Assembly (NCBI GenBank): GCA_037013685.1
Contig: CM072891.1
Span: 11,694,501-11,758,500, forward strand
Length of the DNA stretch: 64,000 nucleotides
From: Acridotheres tristis
Lineage: Eukaryota; Chordata; Aves; Passeriformes; Sturnidae
Direction: 5' to 3'
In this document: one piece after another, positions 24,387 to 36,951 of the stretch
Position numbering within the stretch: position 1 is the first letter of the stretch
Layout: every line of letters begins with the position of its first letter
The notes under the pieces: generated by a model
The model's input: only the letters and a program-made list of their open reading frames with translations
What the model was told of the DNA's origin: nothing
Databases searched by the model: none
Made by a program: the position numbers and the translations under genes

Positions 24387-27300
24387 ATGGCTAACCTATC
24401 TCTCCCACAGTCAGCTGCAGAAACCACATCTCTCCCCACTTCTGTTTCCTTGCTGGGCATCTCTTTAGCAGTCATGAGAGATTTGCTCAGTGGGGCTTAC
24501 AGAAGGCAGCTGATAATTTTTATTTCTTTATTTCAGATCTCAAGCCATGCATGAAGAGCATGCCACACTTGGCAGCAGCTGTATGAGACTTGCTGATCTA
24601 GGTAGTACCTCCCCTTCTTTTTGCACGTCGAGAAAGTCATGCTAGGGGCAACTTCATTCACCAGGGGTTCCCCCAAAGTAGTTCTTGCTCAGCAAGAGGG
24701 CAATTGACTGGCCCAGGTGAGCTCTCCTGAGGATGGGAGAGCAGCAAGGCCAGTTCTCAAGAACAACTGCATGCCCAAGTGATGTGGACAGTGACAGCCT
24801 CACCCGATTTTCCTGCATCCCACTCCAGCCCTGTGCACTGCTTGGGCAAGCAGAGGAAGGCAGGAGAGTTCGCTGCTGAGAGTGACATGTCTGTGTGTGC
24901 CTGACAGCATCTGTTGCCATGGCAATGAGTATTTGAGCCTGAGCCAAGTTGCATCTTCCCTGAAGTTGTGAATTGAGCTTAGCTTTATTTACTTAAAACC
25001 AACAATAATGAGTGAAAGAAAGACAAGAGACACATTACAAATCCCCTCGCACAGGACATAGCCAAATGAGTCAGAGGCACTGCAGGCTTTAATCAGCCCA
25101 CCTGACGTCAAACCTCTCCATCAGAGGAAAGTGCCGCCTGGAAATGTCAACATGCCCAAATGGAAAGGCCAGAAGGTAAATCTTTTCCTGTGCTCACTCA
25201 CTGAGTAGGAAAGAACAATTAAAATTCAGCCAGTTCCCTAGACACATCTTAATAGCACTCTGATTGAATGTTTTTCTCCTCCCGGTCTTCTCCCATCCCT
25301 GCTGTTTGCTGCCTGAGGACAAGACCTATTGGCTTGAAGGATCTTTCTAATGTGGCATCAAACCCCAGATCCTGCAAGAACAAGGTGTTACCACTAGCAA
25401 CAAAAAAGTGCTCTGTAGGAAAATTTTGTCACTGAAGTGACCTCTCCCATAAACACTGAGTTTACTATGCCATGATAGTGGTTCTCAGTTTCACATATGT
25501 GAATGCCCAGGGGTAAAAAGAGCAACTTAGCTTGGACCCATGCCACTTGTCAACAGAAAGTTGGAATGAGGAAAAAAGCAGCAAGAATAAGACCATTTTT
25601 TTGCCAGAGGTGTCAGCCATCTAAGGGTAGGTCAACACCAACCCTGACAGATGCCCCACAGTAATAGGAAATGGTCATGGGCTGTAACAGATCACTTACT
25701 GAGAAGAAAAACCCTCTTGTATCCTTTGTAACAAAATGCAAACTTTGGGCCCCTGTAATACACACAAGGTGAGAAGGAGCTCCTAGCTTTGAATACAAGA
25801 ATATCTGAAGTTCTTGAGTGAATATCTTAAGCTAGGTGTTCAAAAGGGAGGGGGGTCAGCCAAGGACGCCTACAGCTTTATGTGCTCTTTTGACAAACAT
25901 CAAGCTAGGAAGCCTAGGAAAACTATCCATTCCCAGCCCACTGGTGTTTGCCAGGGGTGACAAAGGGACACATGCAGACATCAGGGAAAACAAGCACCCA
26001 GAGAAGGAGGAAGGAAGGAAGAATGTAAATGCAAACCGCATCACTTAAAAGCAGGGCAGCATTCCAGTTACTCCTAAGTGCTCCCCACACCCAGCACTGT
26101 ACAGCAGCCAACCTGGTGGGCTTCTGATCTTCCCAAATCACTTAACACTTCTCCTTTTATTTTTGTCCTAAATGTGTTTTGCTTTGGTGGCTGATCCTGG
26201 CTACGTGCCTGAGACATTACACTGGGATTGCTTTTCTCTAGATGTCTGTAATGAAGGTTTCTTCCACCGTGTTCTCTTCCCCCTGTAGTGAAAGTCTGTA
26301 ATTACCACTGAGGGGTGAGGCAGACAGCCCTGAAACAATGTCATTTGAATGGGGGGTGAGACATGCCTGAATTGCTGGGTTGTGCTTTTCTCCTCACAGG
26401 ATTTCTTGTGGATCTGGACCTTGCTTTTAACCCTTGGCTGTACAGGGAACATCGTCCTCCCACTCCCCTGACCAGCCTGTGTGTGCTCTATCTGCTTGGT
26501 TCTGACCAGGGCAGATTCTATTGGATGTGGCCAAGATGCAAGTGTCCAACTTCTCTACCATGTTTGAGGGGTCAAGTGGCACAGATCTGCATGGATTGCC
26601 CTCTAGTCATTCATGTGGGTAACTGGGAGTTTGGAGTTGACTCTATATGGCACATACAGTGTGTCAAAGCAGAGTTGTTGACATCCCTTGCCCTGACTCA
26701 TCCAGCCCTGTTCCAGCAGCTCTTCAGCTGCCTCCTGTACCAAAGCCATTTGCTTCCCACTCCTTGATGCAAGGTATCTTCTTGGCGTAAAATTCAGTCA
26801 GAGTGTGCAGCTCTTCATCCTTCCTAGGGAAAGATTGGAGTTATTGGAAATGGTTAGGAGAAATGAGGAGATACATCCCCCTAAGAATGACTCTTCAGGT
26901 TGTCTCCAGCCCTGTGAAGTCTGCCTGGGTCCCTTTCACAAGCAGGTCTTGCAACCATGAAGGCTAAAAGCCTAGTAAATAAAAAGTAGTGCATAGGAAG
27001 CAGAGGTGGCTACCCTCTTCTGCTGTCCCGCAGCTTCCCATTCACACAGTGATCTTCAAATGCTAACAAACTGCTGGAAGGAGATGCCCTCATACTGAAG
27101 TTACTCTGCACCCAGTCAACTCTGCACCCAGAAAGTTGTCTTATTCCCCAGGGAGATTGCCAGCCTATGCTCTTTCTGAGGAATAGAGCAGGAAGGGGAG
27201 CTTGTGTGTGACAAGGCAAAGGAACAGTCTTTGCTTACCATGAAGAAACTAAGGAATTGCAAAGAGATTTTTCCTCCTATATCAGTTACTTCCAAAGTAG

Positions 27301-29517
27301 TGAGTTTTCAGTTCTCATACTTTGTTACAGTACCCATTTACTGTTAGGGGGCTGTGCTTTCTGACATACTGGCAGAAAGACATATAGCCACAGGCAGCTC
27401 AGCCACATATACAGGAAGCTAAAGGGGTTCTGTGAAGGCATGCTCCTACGGTCTGGTGTCTTGTATTCAAGGCTTTCCTTTTCCTAGGTCTTTCCTCCTT
27501 CCTTGTCTGTCACTTGCTCCTTTTTTGCAAGGCCGATTTAAATCTATCCAAGGGCCCCAAGTTTACCCCAAAAAGAATAATAATTGCAGTGCTGAGCTCT
27601 GTGGCTTCCCTTTCATTCCCCACATGGCATTAGGGTGCTCACTGAAACCACAGCATTCATGGATCTTTGCCATATGCAAACATGCAATTAATATGCTCTT
27701 CACTTTCCCCTCTACTTCCTAAGCAAGATGGGGGGGGAAAAGCAAAATTTGGGGTGCACATTTCCTTATGATACAAATGTGTGTGTCTGCACTTCTCTGC
27801 AGTGCTCCAGCATGGCTCATACCTACCTGGATTTGGTGGTCATTAAAGAAGCATGTCTGCTTGCAGGCAGACATTTAATTTGATGTTCTGTGTAGCTGCA
27901 CACAAAGCAACATGCAGAACACAAGTAATTCCCTCTTTCAGTTGTGGCAGCAGATCTATGAACACTCTGGTTTCACGGATGTTACCTCCTTCTCTGTTTT
28001 TAGCAGGGAGCTGCAATGGGTGTGATCTCTGTGCTGGCTCCCCTCTCTGTTCCACTGCTGTTTGCTCGTGGTGGGAACAGGTGCTGGGTACCTGGCTGGG
28101 AATGTACACAGCAAGAGGAAGGAAATGGAAAGCAGCTGAAGCTGGCTGGAGAGAGAAGCGTGTGTGCAAGAGAGAGAGTTTAAACCAGCCGCTGGAAGGA
28201 AATCAAAAGGGAGACAGATTTCCTGGATGAGGCAGGGCTGTGGATCAGAGGACAAAGAAAGGCTCCAGCAATTCCAAGTCCTTCCTCAAAAGTTAACTTC
28301 TGCTAGAAATTGTTTTGCCGTATCACTCCCTATCTTGACTTTTTCCTGGGTTTTTAATTGTCCCATAAAAACCTAAATGAAGAAATCTCAGCCAATGGGT
28401 TGGATATGTAACTACTTGTGTCATCACACATGACCTGACTCCTAAGAGCCTATCTGGAGACTGTAGTACCTCTTCTTTGAACTAGGCTGAAAGTGCCATT
28501 TCCATCCTCACCTTGCTCCCTGTGGGCCTTCAGGAGCAGAGGGGACCTACAATGCAGCAGCTGCTCTCTCTGTCCATGATGAAAACAGTGAGCAAAACCA
28601 CACCAAAGCAATATACGGAGAAGTAATCAAATCCAGAGAAAAGACAAAGCAAGATCAAGTCAGGACTGTTGTAAAGAGCTAGCTACTGAAAGGCCAAAGT
28701 ATGGAGCCTGCATGACTCCAGAAAACTTTCATGGCTAGGAGGACAGCTTGTGGCAGAAACTGTCCATTCCATCCATATGAACACCAATGCTGGAAAAATA
28801 AACAGGACAAATGGTATCTTTCATAGACTTGAAGTAAAAGCTTGTCCTTGGTGGCAGTCCTAAGGAGCCAGTCTGACCCCCAAAGCAAAGCAGTTTTTAC
28901 AGCATGAATCATTCCCATACCAGCTGTCCAGGCTGCAAACACTACCCAGATGACCCTTCCTGTAACAACAGAGCCTGCATGCAGCAGACTAAAAGTCACC
29001 GACATTTCACTCTACATTCCTCAAGAAACACTCATCCTCAAAGAGTCTGTGAGACCTCCTGGCACAGTCCTAGGAGCTAACAAAAAGCTAACAAAAAAGC
29101 TTCAGTCTGGCTTGTAGCAGAATGGCCTGGATTGCTGTCCACGTGTTCAAGCCCAGAGCCTGCTTACCTTGTCTTGTGTGTCCTGCTCACAACAATGCAG
29201 GGTGAAGGCAAAGCAAAAGCAAAGTGGTACAATGTACGATGAGAGACTTGCAGTTCTCACTCCAAGGACAGTGGGAGCAGGACCAGACAGGATGGAGCAC
29301 AGGAGAGCAGGATCCCTTTCTTATGAGAAATGGACGGATGATTCACTTGTCAGCATGATAAAATTAGCTTGGTTGGTCATACATGTGTATTTGCAGTACC
29401 AAATATTGTGAGGCCAGGAAGACTTACCTGATTGTCAGTTTGACTTGTTCAGCCTGAACATACTTTATTTCTGTTTCAATCTCCTGCTGTAATCAGATTG
29501 CAAATAAATCTAAGTAT

Positions 29518-29600
29518 AAAATCAGAGAAAATTGGGTTGGAAAGGAATTTGAATGATCATGTAATTCAGCCCCTGCTCCAAGATTGCTTCCTGCTCTGCT
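29518..29600 (-). mobile_element. Short CR1 3'-end-like fragment
   Basis: The block 'aaattgggttggaaaggaatttgaatgatcatgtaattcagcccc' resembles the reverse complement of the CR1 3' end (ggttggaaggga...gatcat...agtcc). It is short and diverged, and only the tail is convincing. Confidence 0.45.
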
Positions 29601-31977
29601 GTATCTATGTCCCAAGAGATGGTTGCAGAGCTCAGTTTTAAAGATGCTCTAGTAAGAGTGATGTACCATTCACGTGTTGCAAGCGCTGCAGTCGCCAGGC
29701 CTCTGTTTCAGCAGTGCCACTCAGCCTGTTCTTTTTCTGCTTTGCTGCAGGCACCCATGGCCAGCTGCAGCAGCACATCTGAGTTTTTCTGAATTGCAAT
29801 CGCCTCCCCTCAGCTATCAACAATTTACCTGTCTCCAGGTCTCTTCTGGAGAACAAAACTGCTTGCCTGCAGAAATAACTCTCCTTTTTGGCTCCAGAGG
29901 GTCAGCAGCAACACTCTTGGACCACCTAGATGACATTTCCATTGCCTTTAGTGAACTGCACTCATGTCTGACATAAGCCAAGTGTCCATTTCAAAGCTCT
30001 ACACAAATGCTAGGGATGAGGGTTCCCATCTGAGCTCTCCAAGATGCGACAGAGCAGCTTTCCTGTTCAACACCAAAACGGCATATTTGTTATGATTCTT
30101 CCTTGCCTGCAAAGGTGCAGCAGTGATAGGCAGAGAACCTGCATCTGGGCAGTTACACTCAGTACTAAAAGCACTGAATAGAAGCAGGGTTCAGATTAGG
30201 CAATTTCTTTTTTTTTTTTTCTGAGATATTTTAATCTCCAGAATGGATTTCACAGCTCTATCTGACTGTGCCAAAGCATTTTCCCTTCAGAGCACACACA
30301 AACAAGTGAGGTTTACTTTGCTTGACCTTTTCTGATGACACTGCCACCCATGCTGTGCAAACCGTAGCTGACACCATCTGAGCTTCCTCAGCCTGAGGAT
30401 AAATACAGTGTGTGTCCTGAGAAGAGGCTTCCTTGTGTTAGCTTGGGTGAGGCACTGAACCAGAAGCTCTTGGTTTCACCAGCGAGTCTTCATAGTTAGA
30501 GAAGCGATGTCTGTGTTTAGTTTAGTGGCAGGAGGGGAAGCTGCCCCTGCTGTGGCTCTGTCTGTGCTCTGTGACCCTGGTTGTCACTCCATTGCTATGG
30601 CAGGATTCGGTCTGTCTACTCCTTGCACCTGAGAACCTTCCTGACTGGGATGTTAAAGGAAAGGTATCTTCCCCCTTACTTGGAGACAGGTTTACTTCTT
30701 GCTGAAGGGTCTGGACATACTTCTTTTTCCCATCTTACAGTGGCAAAGGTTTTTGTGTTTCCCCCTTTAAACCCACTGGCATCTACATTAACAAAGAGGT
30801 TACTTTAACATTCAGGAAGTAGGAACAGCATTATTTTCTCAGCACAACTCCATCCTGGCTGAATTTATGTCTCTGACCTTTTACCCAAAGGCTCTTTACA
30901 CTTGACTGAAACATAAGGTAAAAGTAAATGTAACTGAAAGAGCTCATTGTGTGCATAAGTATAAAGGCTTTTGTGTGCAGGATGTGGCTGTTTGTGCAAC
31001 TAGTAGCCAAGGAGCACCTTGGGTTGTGCTGTTAGTTCTGACAGCCATGGAGAATGCGGAGCAAGAGCCTGGATGGATGAAAACCCCGTGTCCAGTTCAA
31101 GCACAGGCTCCAGCCAGCTTCAAATCAGCACTTCTTTGCCAGGACCCTCACCACTGGCAACTTCCGGTCAAGTTTCCCCCAGAAGAGATGTGCTGCGGTC
31201 TTTGGGGATTTTTATCCAGATGCCTGTGACCAAGAAAGCCCCTCCTTGGAGCTGGGACTACAGTCTGTTCTCTGTGGAGCCATGAAAATAGGGACAGATT
31301 AATAAAACATCAGGGCTTCTTCAACGGGATTATTATAAGTGGTTTTCCTGAGTGTTGGTTGGAGTAATGATCAGAGAAGACAGGGATCCATAATCCTATT
31401 TATCTGAAACCATATAATCTTCCTGAAGCTCTTTAATGGTGCCCAGCTCTTTAATTACAGAGCAGCCACATGTGCTGCTGCAGCCAGGCCTACCTGCAAG
31501 CCCGCTGCGGGAAGCGGGGGCAAGGAGACCACCCTGCCGGCTGCCTTTCAGGCTCTGACCCCGCGGAATGTCCATCTTCCCCGGCGCTGCTCCCCGAGGG
31601 ATGCAGAGGAGCCACCAAAGCCGGCCGGCCGGCTGCTGACAGGAGAGTTTGTTCAGTTCGTCAAGCTGACACGGCTCTGCCGGGGACCAGCAGCGCCCTC
31701 GGGTCCCTGCGCAGCGCCGGGAAGAGCACGGGAGCCCCGGGCGGCCACCGGCCTCGCCCCGCCCGGCGGAGCGGGGGCTGCCCGGGAGGCGGGGGCGCTG
31801 CCTCGAGGGGGTGTCTGCGAGGGAAGTCCCGCCCCGGCGGCTCCCGGGGAGCGGCGGGGGCGTGCCGCGGCCGCCCGCCGGCCCCTCGGCAGCGGGGCAC
31901 TGACAGGCGCCCTGAGCGGCACCGGCGCGGCGCTCGGCTCCCGTGCCCGCCCGGCGGTCGCTGCCGCCCCGCCGCCC

Positions 31978-32025
31978 ATGGGCCGCCGCCGCCGGGGGGC
32001 GGGCGGGAGCGTGCGGCCGCACTGA
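31978..32025 (+). promoter_or_regulatory. Short upstream ORF (15 codons) before the CREB3L1 start
   Basis: An ATG at 31978 opens a 15-codon frame that stops with TGA at 32023-32025, 50 bases before the CREB3L1 start codon. It encodes a short Arg/Gly-rich peptide ([10 protein letters not shown]...). Its context has G at +4 but C at -3, so it is weaker than the main ATG and leaky scanning is likely. It matters only if transcription starts upstream of 31978, which I cannot see. Upstream ORFs often control stress-response mRNAs through eIF2alpha; applying that here is inference. Confidence 0.45.
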
Positions 32026-32075
32026 GCCCGGCCGGCCGAGCGCGGGGGCGGCCGAGCCCCGGCGCCGCGGGCACC

Positions 32076-32183
32076 ATGGACAGTATCCTAGAGCCCTTCC
32101 CTGCCGAGCGGCTCTTCCCCGCCGCCGGCACCGGCTTCCTCGACTTCGGCGACTTCAGCGAGGCGGACTTCCTCAGCAATGTG
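32076..32183 (+). CDS. CREB3L1: CREB3L1 coding exon 1 (start codon, residues 1-36)
   Basis: CREB3L1 (OASIS) is an ER-membrane bZIP transcription factor. It is released by Golgi proteolysis under ER stress and drives secretory and extracellular-matrix genes such as collagen. This exon encodes the extreme N terminus, beginning [14 protein letters not shown], followed by [16 protein letters not shown]; it closely resembles the vertebrate CREB3L1 N terminus and not that of CREB3L2. The start codon has a strong context (ACCATGG) and lies in a CpG island. The exon ends before a GTAAGG donor at 32184. It is 108 nt long and leaves phase 0, matching exon 2. The reading frame runs on past the donor into GC-rich intron, but that extension has no family resemblance. 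The 5' UTR start cannot be placed from sequence alone. Confidence 0.95.
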
Positions 32184-32285
32184 GTAAGGGACCGCCGGCA
32201 GCACCCCCACTCCGGCGGGCCGGGCCCGGCAGCGGGGACGGGACACGGCAGCGGGCTCTTATCGGTCCCCGCCCTGCCCCGCCTG

Positions 32286-32322
32286 CCCCGGGGTGTCCCG
32301 GGGCGCCCCGGGGTGCCCCGGA
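32286..32322. repeat. CCCCGGGG-type tandem repeat in CREB3L1 intron 1
   Basis: About four imperfect copies of a roughly 10-bp unit built on CCCCGGGGTG lie 100 bases after the exon 1 donor. Each unit is itself palindromic. Runs of four G or four C on both strands allow hairpin or quadruplex structure. It is part of the promoter CpG island. Confidence 0.6.
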
Positions 32323-33766
32323 GATGCAGGTAGCCGGGTGCCCGCCGTCGCGCACGGCCAGCTCCCCGCTGGACTGGCCCGGCCGCTGTTCCCCGAGGAG
32401 ACCCCGCCGAGGAATCTCAGGGCTGTTCTACACTATGGTTTTATGAGCCTGATGGCTGGGGAGAGGTGTGCGGTGCCAAACGGGGACTGTACGACCTGCC
32501 ATGTGTGAGCTCGGGCAGCACCGGAGGCACGGCCGGTTGCCGTCGGGAGAGCTTAGGGCTCAGCGCCTCCTCTCTTCTTTGCCTGTAACTTTTCCTCTGA
32601 GTGGCATTTGGGAGATGAAGCATCTACCGCTTGGCGCTGTGGCTGGGCTGATTTACTTTGGAGAGAAGGGTGAGGGGGAAGAGTGACTTGGGAGGAAAAT
32701 GTGTTGCCAGTCTCAGGGAACCAAAGGGGCATTGTTCACCTCTAGGGAAACTGCCCAGCCTCTCCCAGGAGTCAGGCGAGTTCTCAGTCCAGCAGCTCTC
32801 CCTGAGAACATGCACAGACTCCTTGCTGTAGAGCTCGAGCTTTCCATGCGAGTTTCCATGGGATCCTGCAGCCCCTCTGCCAGGCAGGACTCAACCCTGA
32901 GGCAGAAGTGGGAAGGGCCCCAGCCCAGAGGTGGTTTGGAGCGAGGGTATCCGGCGCTGGGCAGCAGGGGACTGCTTCAACGCGAGGCTCCGCCAGCTTC
33001 TGAGCGGCTGCAGCTGTGGGACAGTGTGCCTGCCCCGGACAGAGATCTGAGCAATGGCTTGTCACTCACCTTTCACAGTACTGGCGCCTCCCGTATTCCC
33101 GGTGCAGCACTGTGAGCGTCCCTGAGGACTACCCTTGCAGTGGGAGCAGGGAACAGGGAGAGGGTGAATCCACTGATGAATCCACTTCTGCATTGCTACA
33201 CAAAAGATATCTAAAGCCTTTTATGTTGCTTCCTTTGTGAGGGAGACGGTAGAGATGCAGAATTTGCATAAATATTAAATGCACCAAGCAGAGCCACACA
33301 GGGTCTGGGAAAGAGATTATGGAGGCAGCCCTATCCCTCAGAGATCTTGCCAGCTCCTAATTTCCGAGATAGCACTATGCCTCAAGGACTGATTCCACTG
33401 GGCTCTACCAGAGGCAACAGAGTCCGCAGTGTTCAGGCAAACCTTCCAATGGCACATCACCCCAAGCACTTGCCTTGCCTGCTCATATGTGAGAGACCTG
33501 TTGCTAGGAGTTTTGTGCTTTCCCTAATACTGTACACATCCAGTGTGGATGAAGCTATGCTGATAGGAAGTGTTTATGCCAAGACCATTTATTCCTTTAC
33601 CAAAATGAAAATAGTATGTATTGGCACCAGCCCTTTTACTAGGTGCAACACGGGCTGTGATCAGAAGTCAGGGAACCCCTAATCAATATAGGTGGTACCT
33701 TTTCATAGTTAAAACACAACTTCTGCCTGCAAGCAGACCCTGTAAAAAAGAAGCTTTTGTGTAAGA

Positions 33767-33780
33767 GTGCCATCTGGTGC
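33767..33780 (-). promoter_or_regulatory. Candidate CTCF motif in CREB3L1 intron 1, minus strand
   Basis: On the minus strand the sequence reads GCACCAGATGGCAC, one mismatch from the CCASYAGRKGGCRS core. It lies 1.6 kb inside intron 1. It faces the plus-strand motif at 13011-13032, with the CREB3L1 promoter between them. Confidence 0.45.
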
Positions 33781-34797
33781 CACCTGCCAGGACAGTGTGT
33801 TTAAAGTGTGTGGTGGCCGTGAGCAGGCTGACTCTGTCCTGCCTCATTTAAATGGCTTTTCTGCTTGGAGAGCTGCTTCTGGAAGCAGCTTGCCCTTGTC
33901 TTCTCATTTAACTGTGTTGCAGTGACTCAGGCATCGTTGTGCTCATCTGACAGCAGAAAAGCGCTTTTTAAAAGGTTTTTCTTTTCCCCTGTGGATTTTT
34001 TCCCCAACTGCCAGCACCACAAACTTCTGCTGGAGTGAGAGAGTCAAGCTGAAACCTTCTCTTCCTACAGATGATACATATATTCTGTAGCCACTTCTCG
34101 CCTACCAAATCTGTTGGTGATACAAGAGCCAGAACGTAATACATCACCCTCTTTGTTCTCACTCTGCATGACAATGGGGAGGATGGAAGAAATACACTTG
34201 GATTTTCTTACTAAATTCAGCAAATCTCCTGGGATCTTGCAATGTGTGGAGAAGTTCTTTTGACATAGAACTGTGCAAAGCAAAGCATCACCGTGCACAA
34301 TAGCTCACAAAGTTGCCAGTGCCTTTGCTTCAAAGATGGGCAAACTTTTCCAGATATTGTTCAGCAGGCATTTTTCTTAAAACAGGCCAGGCATTTCAGC
34401 CATAAAATGTCAGTATGAAATTTTAGTGAGTATGATTTCCTCGTTTCAGAAAGGAAGGAGAAAGGAAATATGGATGAACCTTACTGTGGAGTCTGTGCCC
34501 CTTTGGGGCAAGAATTGTGTGTCTCTAAACTGCTTTCTTTTCCACAACCTTGGCAGTCCTAATGAGTCATCTTGGTCTTTAAAAAATGGTTCTCTGTATT
34601 GTTCATCTGAAGCTGTGACAAAGAATTAATTAAGGCACGTCTGTAGATGTGTCTTCAGAAAGGACTGTGTGCTTGCAACAGAAAAAAAAATTGAATGTGT
34701 GGGGGATGCCTTTCAGAGACATCTGCCCTGGTTGTAGGAATAGGTTGACAGAAACCTCATGAAATTCGGCAAAAACATACCCTGACTCCTGCCCCTG

Positions 34798-34853
34798 GGA
34801 TGGATGGATGGATGGACACATGGACGGATGGATGGACGGATGGATGGACTGAT
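34798..34853. repeat. TGGA/TGGACGGA microsatellite
   Basis: About 14 tetranucleotide units of TGGA with CGGA and CACA interruptions lie directly 5' of a CR1 copy in CREB3L1 intron 1. Confidence 0.9.
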
Positions 34854-34854
34854 C

Positions 34855-35300
34855 CACCAAGGGTCATGGAGCACTGGTGTGCCCCAGTAGCAAAGGCAGC
34901 TCGGAGCAGGAGTGACGTGGTAGATAGACACAGGGAAGTGATTATCCACTTTTTCTTGAGAATTGTAAAACTGTGTCTCAAATACAGTGTCCAGTTTTGG
35001 GCTGCCTGATAGCAGAAAGACATGGACAAACCTGAGTGCACCAAGGGGGTTGTCAGCAAGGTAACTGGGAGATGGAGAATTTCTCCTGTGAGGAGTAGCT
35101 GAGGGAGTTGGACTTCCTCAGCTGGAGAAGAAGCAGCTCCAGGACCTAGTAGAAGCCTGCCTGCACAGCTGAGGAAGTTACTGAGAAGATGGAGCCAGGA
35201 TCTTTCATAAGTGCACGGCAGGAGGATGGGTGGTCAAAAATTGGAACGGGGAAGGTTTGGACTGGGTATAAGGAACCAATTTATCGCTATGAGGATTCTG
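34855..35300 (+). mobile_element. CR1 LINE fragment in CREB3L1 intron 1
   Basis: Motifs in CR1 order include 'ttgagaattgtaaaactgtgtctcaaatacagtgtccagttttgggctgcc' and 'ctgagggagttggacttcctcagctggagaag'. The copy lacks the typical 3' UTR end and dissolves near 35300. It lies in sense orientation with CREB3L1. Confidence 0.75.
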
Positions 35301-36931
35301 AGGTTTTTTGTCTGTTGTTTTTTGGTTTTTTTAAAAATCTTATAGAGAGTGGTATCTGCTTGTTAATTGGAGGTGAAATCTCCAAAGGACACAAAATGCC
35401 TGTCTTCACTTAGCTTCTGCTAACTGGACTTATATAGGATGGCTGCTAACAGCACTTTCAGTCTCCTTTTGCTGAAGAGGCCACATACTGCTCTTGAACT
35501 TAGGTAACTTTGCTCATCCATTTCTCCCAGAAGGACCTGCCATATATGAAGCTAATCCTTCATGCAGTGCCTGGTTATCAATTTCACCCATTTGTGTTCT
35601 GACCATTTCTGCAAGTAACCATCTATTTGCTTATGGTCTATTACAACTGCACTCAGAGAGCTCTTACTTTCTCATTCAGCTATTATCAGTGCTGTGAAAC
35701 TCTTCAAAAGATTTATCTCTCAAGTTCACCACTGTGCTTCACTGGGTTTGTGACACTGCTGTCAGAAGGAAGCCAGAATAAACCAACCAAACAGGAGTCA
35801 TGTGTTTCTTTTTAACCCAGTACCCCAGTGGGCTTGTTTATTCCCTCTGCCTCTGTGTTTTATAGTGCAAAAAACACCTTCAAAGATGACTTTGGGTATT
35901 TATGTAAACACAGCTTTATTTTGACTATGCTTTTCAAAGCATATACTTTACCTCCTTCAAGAGACATCCAAGACAAGAAAATAGCCTGCATGCTCACTCA
36001 GGTCTCCACTGTTAGAAGCTGCAGAATGGCTGTTCAGGCTGTCTCAGGAGTGCTAACCCAGCTCCTCTGGTGAATGTACACTAATGCACTCTTTCACTAT
36101 GTGATTCTATATGCCCAGGCAATGTGACAATTGGTGTTTTCTGGAGCCTACAAAGGGACAGCAGAATGGGAGAACTGCCTGTCTCAGTGGGTTTGCTCCT
36201 TGAGTGCAAACTGGGTATTGGGCTTACAGTGTGCTCTTTCCTTCAGTATTGTCCTGGCCTCCAGGAGGAGGAGAGTGGCAGGACTGTACATAGTGAGCAG
36301 GCTGAGAGCGATGCTGGTGCGACTCAGGGGAAGCTTCCCCTGAAGATGAAGAGAGGCTATTCACCGTGGATGACTGTCACTCTCACAGAAAGCCTGTACA
36401 CACTTTTATTCCTCTTATGCCTACTACAGGCACATAAATAGCACTTAAGTGGTGCTTAGGCGTTGGACTGACCTTTGGTCTGAGTGAGTTTCATGCTCTG
36501 TAAACTCCCTTTCACCATCTCAGTGCACAGTAAGGATGGAGAGCTCAGGCAGATTTGGACACCCAATTTGTATCCCTTGCAGTTGCTAGACAGAGGAGCT
36601 CTGCTGTAATGGGAGCTGGGTCTCCAGGACTGATGATATTCTCTTGTGGGGACACATGCAACAAGCATTTTGGCCCTCTGTTCCTGTGCCTGATAAAATT
36701 TTGTCAGTAACACATTTATGGTTAGTCTGCCAAGTACTGGATATGGAAAGGCTATTTTCTTTAAATTTTTCTTGGAACTTGCCGGCCAGATTCCTGTAGG
36801 ATCTGGAGCACAGATACAGAGACCTGATGGGGCCATCAGACCTGGCCTAATGGAAATGAAGCCAAAAATAATAGTTCCCATATCTTTCTATTTCATCAGT
36901 CTCTTTGGATCCATCTCATTTGGATCTAAAT

Positions 36932-36951
36932 TGGATCCAAATTTGGATCCA
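36932..36951. repeat. 20-bp perfect palindrome within a TTGGATC cluster
   Basis: TGGATCC-AAATTT-GGATCCA reads identically on both strands. Two further TTTGGATC copies lie 13-26 bases to its left, at 36904-36911 and 36919-36926. All four repeats fall within 50 bases. Confidence 0.8.

Larger units (their letters stand above)
24106..31479. other. No gene recognised
   Basis: The stretch holds the (TTGCC)8 array, a full CRE octamer TGACGTCA at 25103-25110, and a short minus-strand CR1-like tail at 29518. A T-rich run lies at about 30207-30222. No coding similarity was recognised. Confidence 0.5.
31480..32430 (+). promoter_or_regulatory. CREB3L1: CREB3L1 promoter CpG island and 5' UTR region
   Basis: A sharp rise in G+C and CpG density begins near 31480 and continues past exon 1 into early intron 1. 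No TATA box is evident near the start codon, as expected of a CpG-island promoter with dispersed initiation. GC boxes are frequent just upstream of the start codon (around 31970-32010). The transcription start cannot be fixed from sequence. Long open frames on both strands here are a by-product of high GC content. I saw no CCAAT-N9-CCACG ER-stress element in the 600 bases before the start codon. Confidence 0.8.

Noticed and set aside
25103..25110. Full CRE octamer TGACGTCA as a CREB3L1 control site
   Set aside because: One 8-mer is expected about once per 64 kb by chance, and there is no supporting context. Noted only as present.
31396..32446. Long overlapping open frames on both strands around CREB3L1 exon 1 (up to 287 codons)
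   Set aside because: They follow from the high GC content of the island. Only the short CREB3L1 frame from 32076 to 32183 has family similarity.
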